Assembly: GCA_036265675.1 (NCBI GenBank)
Contig: DATAOP010000049.1
Coordinates: forward strand, 62,001-126,000
From: VRUE01 sp036265675
GTDB taxonomy: Bacteria > Actinomycetota > Thermoleophilia > Solirubrobacterales > 70-9
DNA length: 64,000 bases
Direction of reading: 5' to 3'
Shown: one piece after another, positions 16,711 through 23,341 of the stretch
Layout of the letters: each line of letters starts with the position of its first letter
How positions within the stretch are numbered: position 1 is the stretch's first letter
Notes under the pieces: model-generated
The model's input: the letters and a program-made list of their open reading frames with translations, nothing else
Told to the model about the DNA's origin: nothing
Databases searched by the model: none
Translations under genes and position numbers: made by a program

Positions 16711-17261
16711 AGCAGCGCCTGTTGGCGCGTCGCCCAGACGGGATCGGGGTCGTGCCCCGTGACGATACGCCGCTCGAGGTCGAGGAGCGACTGCTTGCGG
16801 TGGATACCGCCGCCGTATCCGGTCAGCGACCCGTCGGCTCCGATCACGCGATGGCAGGGCACGATGATCGGGGTCGGGGTGCGCCCGACCGCGGCGCCGA
16901 CGAGGCGGGGTCGCATGTGGGGCTCGAGGTCGTGCGGGTAGGAGCTCGGGTCGATCCGGCCCGCGAGCTCGCCGTAGCTGGTCGTCTCGCCGTAGGGAAT
17001 CTCCAGCAGCAGGCCCCAGACCGCCCTCTCCAGCGGCCGGCCCCGGAGGTCGAGCTCGAGGTCGAAGGCTCTCAGCTCACCGGCGAAATACCGATCGAGC
17101 TGATCGCCGACCTCCGGCATCGGGACCCGGGAGCCCTCCTCGAGCCGCGGCGAGCGTCCGGGGAAATGGATGCCGCGGAGGCCGCTCTCCCCGGCGATCA
17201 CGGTCAGCGGCCCGATCGGGCTCTCGTGGACGGTCCAGCCGGTTCTCATACGCATAAACAT
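16707..17261 (-). CDS. ogt: methylated-DNA-[protein]-cysteine S-methyltransferase
   Basis: A protein of about 184 aa. An N-terminal ribonuclease-H-like domain (WTVHESPIGPLTVIAGESG) is followed by the C-terminal transferase domain with the active site PCHRVIGADGSLTGYGGG. The Cys there takes the alkyl group from O6-alkylguanine in a suicide reaction. The GETTSYGELA segment supports the HTH. Three closely spaced ATG codons (17261, 17255, 17249) are possible starts, and the first is given. It is followed with a 4-nt overlap by the Ada-like zinc protein. Confidence 0.9.
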   Translation of the reverse strand: MFMRMRTGWTVHESPIGPLTVIAGESGLRGIHFPGRSPRLEEGSRVPMPEVGDQLDRYFAGELRAFDLELDLRGRPLERAVWGLLLEIPYGETTSYGELAGRIDPSSYPHDLEPHMRPRLVGAAVGRTPTPIIVPCHRVIGADGSLTGYGGGIHRKQSLLDLERRIVTGHDPDPVWATRQQALL

Positions 17262-17389
17262 AGGAACGCCGTCAGCCGCCGAAACGTGAGACGGCCGCGG
17301 GCCATCGCCCTGAACCCGGCTCGGGATTCGCCCGTACACCCTGCCGCATCGCGAATTCGCGCGAACCAACCGATCTAGGAGGGCGCAGT

Positions 17390-17974
17390 ATGAAGAAGGG
17401 CTACTTGGCGCTGATCGCCGCCGCTGTGCTCGGCGCGCTGGTGATCGCCGGCTGCGGCAGCAGCAACGATGAAACGACGGGCGAATCGGCCGGCGGGGGG
17501 AGCGCCGAAAACGCGAGCGCGGAAACCGGCGGCTACGGACGCGCCTACGGAGGCGGCGGTGAATCGTCCAGCACCACCGCCGCGGCCGAATCGAGCTCCG
17601 AAGGCGGCGGCACGACCTTCGTCTCGACCGGGAAGGCGGGCGACCTCGGTCAGGTCATCGTCAACTCGGATGGGATGACGCTCTACGACTTCCACAAGGA
17701 CAAGGGCACCAAGCCGTCCTGCTACGGAGCGTGCGAAGGCTTCTGGCCTCCGCTCACCACCTCTGGCGAACCGATGGCCAAGGGCGGCGCCCAGGCGTCG
17801 ATGCTGGGGACGACCGAACGCAAAGACGGGACGATGCAGGTGACCTACGCGGGCCATCCGCTCTACACCTTCGTCAAAGACGAAAAGTCCGGTGAAGCGA
17901 ACGGCAATGACTACAAGGCCTTCGGCGCCCAGTGGTACGCGCTGATGCCCAACGGCGAAGAGCCGGGGGACTGA
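17390..17974 (+). CDS. lipoprotein with secreted COG4315-type repeats
   Basis: A 194-aa lipoprotein. Its signal peptide ends in the lipobox VIAGC (Cys about residue 23), and a Ser/Gly/Glu-rich linker runs to about residue 75. The C-terminal domain has two repeats of the type found in COG4315 (PF03640): GMTLYDFHKDKGTKPSCYGACEGFWPP and AGHPLYTFVKDEKSGEANG. The function is unknown, although family members are often near redox or electron-transfer genes. A good AGGAGG lies 7 nt before the ATG. Confidence 0.9.
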   Translation: MKKGYLALIAAAVLGALVIAGCGSSNDETTGESAGGGSAENASAETGGYGRAYGGGGESSSTTAAAESSSEGGGTTFVSTGKAGDLGQVIVNSDGMTLYDFHKDKGTKPSCYGACEGFWPPLTTSGEPMAKGGAQASMLGTTERKDGTMQVTYAGHPLYTFVKDEKSGEANGNDYKAFGAQWYALMPNGEEPGD

Positions 17975-17975
17975 A

Positions 17976-19469
17976 TCAGCCGGAGCGCTTCTTCCCCTTC
18001 GCCTTCTTCTTCAGGGTCAGGGCCTTCGTCTGAGTTCCGCCGCTGCCGCCGGCCGGCGTGAAGCTGACGGAGGCCCTGACCTTCGCCCTGCCCTTCTTCT
18101 TCAGCCCCTTCTTCGCCTTCCCCTTCGCCCTGACGAGGAGCTTGACGGTGGCTGCGGAGGTCGCCGAGCGCGTCTTCGTCTGCTTGCGGACCTTCTTCCC
18201 GGACAGCTTCAACACGCCGGCGCCGGGCACCTGGACCGCAATCGTCGCGGTGCCCTTCCTGAGGTTCCGCTTCACCTTGCCGATCTTGAAGACGCCGATC
18301 GGCGCGCTCGTCTGCGAGCTCGAACCGGCGTGATTGGTCGCGGTGCTCTGACATGCGTAGCTGCCGACCGCCCCGGCATTCACCGTGGTCCCGGTCGCGA
18401 CCGGCACGCCGTTCTTCAGCCACCGCGTGGTGGTGGTCTGCGGAGCCCGATAGAGGAACGACTCGACCAGGTCCGGCGCCCAGGTCCCGGGCGTGCAGGC
18501 GAGGGCCGAGCCCGGCTTGACCCCGCCGCTGGCGCTCGGCGCCGCCACCGGGCTCGGCGTCTTGAGAAGGATCGGGAAGGCGGGGAGGTCCGGGGTCACT
18601 CCGGTGGTGTCGAGGTCGGCTCCGCCGCTCCCGCTGACGCTCGCGTAGGAGATCCGTCCCGCCTGTTCGGCGGCCCAGTAGACGCGGCCGGTGGTCGGAT
18701 CGATCGAGATGCCGAACGGTTTTTCGGCGGTTGCGCCTGGGGTCGGCAGGTCACCGCCCCCGGTGCCGTTCAGGTTGGCGTAGGAGATGTTGTCGGCTTC
18801 GTAGTTACCCCAGTAGATCCTGCCCGAAGTGGAGTCGATCGCAACGCCGGCGGGCTCATTGACGGTTGCTCCGGAGGTGTTGAGGTCCCCCCCTCCGCCA
18901 CCGTTGAGGTTCGCGTAGGAGATCCCTTCTTCCAGGAATCCGTTCGACCAGTAAACGCGACCGGTGTTGGGGTCGACATCGACGCCGAGCGGGTCGCTGA
19001 CGGTCGCACCGGTCGTGTCGAGATCGCCGCCGCCGCTGCCGTCCAGGTTCGCGTAGGAGATCTTGTTCTCGGGCCCGTTGGCCCAGTAGATCCGGCCGAG
19101 CGCGGGGTCGATCGCGGCCCCGATCAGGAAGCCGGTGGTCGTCGCTCCGTTGATGTTCAGTTCGCCGCCGCCGCCGCCGGCGAGGTTGGCGAAGTAGACC
19201 TTGGGCGGTTCGGCCGAGACCCAGTAGATCCGCCCGGCGGCGGAGTCGATCGCGACGCCGTTAACCAGCGTTCCGGCCGCCCCCGTGATGTCGAGAAAGC
19301 CCGCCCCGCCCCCGGCCAGGTTCGCGAAGCCGATGTGATTGCTTTCGTAGTCGGCCCAGTAGACGGTGTCGGCCGCCCGCGCGGAAGAGGAGACGGCGAG
19401 AGCGAGAAGGCCGGCGATGAAGAGGCAGACGGCGAGAACGCGGTTCCTGACAGGCATGAGATAGGTCAT
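17976..19469 (-). CDS. secreted YWTD-type beta-propeller protein
   Basis: A 497-aa secreted protein. The signal peptide is LAVCLFIAGLLALAVSSSARA. Six blades of about 42 residues follow, with the repeat GRIYWxxxxxxxISYANLxGxGGGDL (about residues 30-290), as in LDL-receptor YWTD propellers. A variable Ig-like segment (ALACTPGTWAPD ... SYACQSTATNHAG) comes next. The very basic tail is rich in KGKAKKGLKKKGRAK. It should be extracellular and may bind the wall or nucleic acid through its tail. ATG at 19469 was chosen over upstream frame that lacks a signal peptide. Confidence 0.87.
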   Translation of the reverse strand: MTYLMPVRNRVLAVCLFIAGLLALAVSSSARAADTVYWADYESNHIGFANLAGGGAGFLDITGAAGTLVNGVAIDSAAGRIYWVSAEPPKVYFANLAGGGGGELNINGATTTGFLIGAAIDPALGRIYWANGPENKISYANLDGSGGGDLDTTGATVSDPLGVDVDPNTGRVYWSNGFLEEGISYANLNGGGGGDLNTSGATVNEPAGVAIDSTSGRIYWGNYEADNISYANLNGTGGGDLPTPGATAEKPFGISIDPTTGRVYWAAEQAGRISYASVSGSGGADLDTTGVTPDLPAFPILLKTPSPVAAPSASGGVKPGSALACTPGTWAPDLVESFLYRAPQTTTTRWLKNGVPVATGTTVNAGAVGSYACQSTATNHAGSSSQTSAPIGVFKIGKVKRNLRKGTATIAVQVPGAGVLKLSGKKVRKQTKTRSATSAATVKLLVRAKGKAKKGLKKKGRAKVRASVSFTPAGGSGGTQTKALTLKKKAKGKKRSG

Positions 19470-19555
19470 GGGCGGCAAGCTAGCGAAAGGCCCGGTCGCG
19501 GGATCGCAAATCGGACGAACGGGTAGAGGCGACGCGTGATCGTCAGACTGTGCAC

Positions 19556-21025
19556 ATGAGCGTCGAGACCGCCGAGGCGCCGGCGGTCGCTCAGGCGGCG
19601 ACCGTCCCCGACGATCACGTAATCGTCCTCTTCGGGGCGACCGGTGACCTCGCGAGGCGGAAGCTCCTGCCGGGGATGTTCCACCTCGCCGAGGCGGGGC
19701 TGATGCCAAACCGCTTCATCATCGTCGGCGCCTCGCGCGGCGAGATGGCCGACGACGAGTTCGCGGCCATCGCCCGCGAGGCGGTCGAGAACTGCGGCCC
19801 CGGGCCGGTCTCGGATTCCGCCTGGGAGCGCTTTGCGGCGTCGTTGCGCTCGGCCCACGTCGGCGACGGTTACGACCCGCTGAGCGAGGTCGTGCGCGAG
19901 GCCGAGGGCGAGCTCGGCGGCGAGCCGCGCCTTCTGCACTACCTCTCGCTGCCGCCGAGCGCCCACGCCGGTGTGATCGAGAGCCTCGGCGCCGCGGGCC
20001 TCGCGGCGCGCTCGCGGATCATCCTCGAGAAGCCGTTCGGGACCGACCTCGCCTCGGCCCGTTCGCTAGACGGCGTCCTGCATCGGGTGTTCGACGAGGA
20101 CCAGATCTTCCGCATCGACCACTACCTCGGCCGCGACGCGGTCCAGAACCTGCTGGCGATGAGGTTCGCGAACGGGATGTATGAGCCGGTCTGGAACCGC
20201 AACCTGATCAGCCACGTTCAGATCGACGTCCCGGAGACACTCGGGATCGGGATGCGGGCGGACTTCTACGAGCAGACCGGCGCCTTCCGCGACATGGTCG
20301 TCACCCACCTCTTCCAGGTCCTCGGATTCGTCGCTATGGAGCCGCCGAACGAGCTGACCTCGAAGGCGCTGATGGCGGAGCGGCAGAAGGTCTTCGACGC
20401 GATGCTGCCGATCGACCCCGGCAACGTCGTCCGCGGCCAGTACGACGGCTATCGCGAGGAGGAGGGCGTGGCGCCCGACTCCGGCACGGCGACCTACGTG
20501 GCGCTGATCGCCTTCGTCGACAACTGGCGCTGGTCCGGCGTTCCCTTCTACCTGCGGACCGGCAAGCGGATGGCCCAGTCGCGGCACCTGCTGACCGTCT
20601 CCTTCAAGAAACCGCCGCGGCGGATGTTCCCGATCGACACCAGGCACGTTGCCGACGCCTTCGGCTGCGACCACCTGACCTTCGAGCTCGGCGACCCCGG
20701 CAGCATCTCGGCGAGCTTCCTGGCGAAGCTGCCGGGGCCGACGCTGCGACTCGGCCAGGCCCACATGAACTTCAGCTACGGCGATGGCTTCGGCGGCACC
20801 GAGCAGTCCCTGGACGCGTACGAGCGCCTGATCCACGACGTGATGGTCGGCCACCGAACATTCTTCACCACCTCGGAGGCAATCGAGCGCCTCTGGGAAG
20901 TCAGCGAACCGCTGCTGAGGAACATGCCGCCGGTCGAGGCCTACGAGCCGGGGTCATGGGGCCCGCAGGCGGCCGAGGCGCTGATTTCACCTCACCACTG
21001 GCATCTGCCGAGCGGCCACATCTAG
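19556..21025 (+). CDS. zwf: glucose-6-phosphate dehydrogenase
   Basis: A 489-aa enzyme oxidising glucose-6-phosphate to 6-phosphogluconolactone with NADP. The dinucleotide motif GATGDLARRKLLPGMFHL is near residue 28. The EKPFGTDLASA motif and the active-site segment RIDHYLGRDAVQN follow. The usual Lys of DHYLGKE is Arg here, and that Lys contacts the substrate phosphate in studied enzymes. The catalytic His equivalent lies downstream (DFYEQTGAFRDMVVTHLFQVL). A GTG 6 nt upstream is an alternative start. It overlaps the convergent hydrolase gene by 4 nt. Confidence 0.93.
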   Translation: MSVETAEAPAVAQAATVPDDHVIVLFGATGDLARRKLLPGMFHLAEAGLMPNRFIIVGASRGEMADDEFAAIAREAVENCGPGPVSDSAWERFAASLRSAHVGDGYDPLSEVVREAEGELGGEPRLLHYLSLPPSAHAGVIESLGAAGLAARSRIILEKPFGTDLASARSLDGVLHRVFDEDQIFRIDHYLGRDAVQNLLAMRFANGMYEPVWNRNLISHVQIDVPETLGIGMRADFYEQTGAFRDMVVTHLFQVLGFVAMEPPNELTSKALMAERQKVFDAMLPIDPGNVVRGQYDGYREEEGVAPDSGTATYVALIAFVDNWRWSGVPFYLRTGKRMAQSRHLLTVSFKKPPRRMFPIDTRHVADAFGCDHLTFELGDPGSISASFLAKLPGPTLRLGQAHMNFSYGDGFGGTEQSLDAYERLIHDVMVGHRTFFTTSEAIERLWEVSEPLLRNMPPVEAYEPGSWGPQAAEALISPHHWHLPSGHI

Positions 21026-21843
21026 GCGCTCGGCAGATGGGCCTCGGCCCAGACCTCGTCGAGGAACGCAAGGAGCTCGCCGGTGAGACGCTTGGGCGTC
21101 AGCTGCCACTCGATGATCGAGTTTGCCTCCAGCAGCCGGGCGTCGGGCAGCTCCTCGAGCAGCATCCCGGCGTCGCTGAAGGGATGGAGCGGGTCGCGCG
21201 GATGGCCGACCACCAGCGCCGGCTGCTCGATCCTGCGCCGATCCTCCCGATGCGGGGCCGTCTCACCGAGCAGCAGTCCCTCGAGCACCGCGCCCGACGG
21301 GCCGGGGCGCTGCCGCACGAAGTCGAGCCCGAGGTCGAGCAGGTGAAGGCTGCGGGGGATCGTCGAGGTGGCCCGGGAGAGCAGCTCGAATGCCGGCCGC
21401 CCGAACCTGAGCCCGAGCAGCAGTGGGGCGAACACCGCGACCACCGCGGGCAGGGCGTTGTCGAGGACCGGCATCTCGATGAAGAGCGCCCGCGCGCGCT
21501 CCGGTTCGCGCACCGCGAGCTCGAGCGCGACATTGGCTCCCAGCGAGGTGCCGCCGATCACCGCCGTCGGCACCTCGAGATGGTCGAGGACCGCCGCCAC
21601 CTGGCGGGCGAACAGCGGCATCGAGTAGAGCCGCAGGTCCTCGGGGCGGTCGGAGCCGCCGTGACCGAGCATGTCGATGCAGACGACCCGGTTCCCGCGG
21701 TCGGCCAGCTCCGGCGCCAGCCGCGAGTACATGCGGCGGCTCATCAGCAGGCCGTGGACGAGCACGAGAACGCGGTCGCCCTCGCCATGGGTCTCGAACT
21801 CGATCCGGTGACCCTCGTAGAGGATGTCGTTGTTCATCTGCAT
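21022..21843 (-). CDS. alpha/beta hydrolase
   Basis: A 273-aa alpha/beta-hydrolase. It has the oxyanion HGLLMSRRMY, strand 4 CIDMLGHGGSDRP, nucleophile elbow GGTSLGANVALEL (about residue 100) and acid loop VVGHPRDPLHPF. The place where the catalytic His is expected reads EANSIIEWQLTP with no His, so the triad may be incomplete or use another His. It lies 11 nt after the deazaflavin-type oxidoreductase gene and is probably in one operon with it. Confidence 0.85.
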   Translation of the reverse strand: MQMNNDILYEGHRIEFETHGEGDRVLVLVHGLLMSRRMYSRLAPELADRGNRVVCIDMLGHGGSDRPEDLRLYSMPLFARQVAAVLDHLEVPTAVIGGTSLGANVALELAVREPERARALFIEMPVLDNALPAVVAVFAPLLLGLRFGRPAFELLSRATSTIPRSLHLLDLGLDFVRQRPGPSGAVLEGLLLGETAPHREDRRRIEQPALVVGHPRDPLHPFSDAGMLLEELPDARLLEANSIIEWQLTPKRLTGELLAFLDEVWAEAHLPSA

Positions 21844-21854
21844 GTCCGTACCCG

Positions 21855-22367
21855 CTAACGGGGTTCCAGGATCACGATCGGGATCCTGCGATCGCCGGCA
21901 TGGGTCCTGAAGAATTCATAGCCGGGATAGAAGCCGACGAACTCCGGCCAGAGCCGCTCGCGCTCCTCCCCGGTCGCCTCGCGGGCCCGCACCTCGCGGA
22001 CCTCGGAGCCGATCTGGACGGTCGTCGCCGGATTTGCCATCAGGTTGTGGTACCAGGCCGGATGGGTGGGCTGGCCGCCCTTCGTCGCCGCAACGACGAT
22101 CCAGTCGCCGTCCTCGTGGTACATCAGCGGCGAGGTTCGCGCCCTCCCCGTCCTCGCCCCGGTGTGGTCGACGAGCGCGACCCGGGCCTGCGGCCAGCCG
22201 GGGAGATGGCCGGCAATCCTGCCGCCGGACCGGCGGTAGATCGCGACGTGGACCCTGGTCAGCCGGCGCCCCAGATAGAAGCCGTGCCTGTTGCCGAACT
22301 GCGACGTCGCGGCGGTGAAGCGCCCGAACAGCGAGGGCTGGGCCTGGGCCTGAGCCGATCCATCCAT
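21855..22367 (-). CDS. deazaflavin (F420)-dependent nitroreductase-like protein
   Basis: A 170-aa protein of the Ddn/DUF385 family, a split-barrel fold that binds coenzyme F420 or flavin. Visible family features are VALVDHTGARTGRARTSPLMYH, IVVAATKGGQPTHPAWYHNLMANP, VREVRAREATGEERERLWP and the final YPGYEFFRTHAGDRRIPIV. ATG at 22367 is preferred because longer frames overlap the divergent TetR promoter. It is the first gene of a pair with the hydrolase and is divergent from the TetR gene. Confidence 0.87.
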   Translation of the reverse strand: MDGSAQAQAQPSLFGRFTAATSQFGNRHGFYLGRRLTRVHVAIYRRSGGRIAGHLPGWPQARVALVDHTGARTGRARTSPLMYHEDGDWIVVAATKGGQPTHPAWYHNLMANPATTVQIGSEVREVRAREATGEERERLWPEFVGFYPGYEFFRTHAGDRRIPIVILEPR

Positions 22368-22396
22368 CCGGCACTCAGGATACACTATGTTCCCAG

Positions 22397-23038
22397 GTGC
22401 ATGCTGTAACCTCAAAACCAAGACCGACCCGCCTCACCCGCCAGGAGCGGAGGCGGCTGACGCGTGAGCAGCTGCTGGTCTCCGCCCGCGAGGTCTTCGA
22501 AGAGCGCGGCTACGCGGACAGCTCGCTCGAGGAGATCGCCGAGCGCGCCGGCTTCACCCGCAAGGCCGTCTACTCGAACTTCTCGGGCAAGTCCGAGCTG
22601 CTGCTGGAGATCGTCGAGCGCCGCTTCCAGTCCCACATCGACCAGGTTGAGGCGATCATCCGCGAGGCCCCGGCCGCGCGCACCGCGCTCGACGTCGGCT
22701 CCGTCTTCAGCGCCTACTTCAGCCGCGAGCGCGCCTGGGAGCAGCTCTTCCACGAATTCTGCTCGGTCGCCTCTCGCGACGAGGCGATCGGCGATCGCTT
22801 CCGCGCCCGCTTCCGCGAAGCGAAGGACGCGATCACCCGCCTGGTCGACCAGGAGACCAAGAGACGCGGCGTCGAGCTCCCGCTGCCGACCGACCGTTTC
22901 GTCGACGGGATCTTCGCCCTCTTCAGCGGGATCTCGTTCGAAAAGCTGATCGATCCCGAGCGCACCGACGACGCCCTGTTCGGGGAGATGCTCGGCCTGA
23001 TCGCCGCCGGCGCGTCCGCGCGGACACCCCGCCCCTAG
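22397..23038 (+). CDS. TetR/AcrR family regulator
   Basis: A 213-aa TetR protein. Its HTH includes REQLLVSAREVFEERGYADSS, then EEIAERAGFTRKAVYSNFSGK. The helical ligand domain ends with FALFSGISFEKLIDPE. The GTG start lies about 10 nt after a -10-like TACACT at 22381-22386, so the mRNA is probably almost leaderless. It is divergent by 29 nt from the oxidoreductase/hydrolase pair, its probable target. Confidence 0.9.
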   Translation: MHAVTSKPRPTRLTRQERRRLTREQLLVSAREVFEERGYADSSLEEIAERAGFTRKAVYSNFSGKSELLLEIVERRFQSHIDQVEAIIREAPAARTALDVGSVFSAYFSRERAWEQLFHEFCSVASRDEAIGDRFRARFREAKDAITRLVDQETKRRGVELPLPTDRFVDGIFALFSGISFEKLIDPERTDDALFGEMLGLIAAGASARTPRP

Positions 23039-23145
23039 ACGCTGAGCACCCCGATCAGGATCAGGATCGCCACGAACGCGCACCCCATGCCGATCGCGAC
23101 TCCGGTCATGTAGACGGACATCGGGGATTCCATCAGGGTCTTCAT
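23035..23145 (-). CDS. 36-aa single-pass membrane protein
   Basis: A very short gene with the strong ribosome site AGGAGG placed 6 nt before the ATG. It encodes MKTLMESPMSVYMTG followed by one membrane helix (VAIGMGCAFVAILILIGVL). The stop overlaps that of the TetR gene. The ribosome site and the clean helix support a real small protein. Its function is unknown. The 196 nt upstream to 23341 hold nothing I can name. Confidence 0.65.
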   Translation of the reverse strand: MKTLMESPMSVYMTGVAIGMGCAFVAILILIGVLSV

Positions 23146-23341
23146 ATCGCGCCTCCTCTGTCGGACTCCTACGGGGTTAGCTGACGGGCTCGCGGCCGAT
23201 ACCGCTAGGGCCGGAACACCGGCCCACTCGCCCCGACTTCTCGGGTCCCCCGTCCGCCTTCGCCTGCGCGCGGCGGCTCGGACTGGCGCCGAAACTAGCA
23301 CCCGGCTCACCCGGATCGATCGGCGCGGGCGCTATTTGCGC

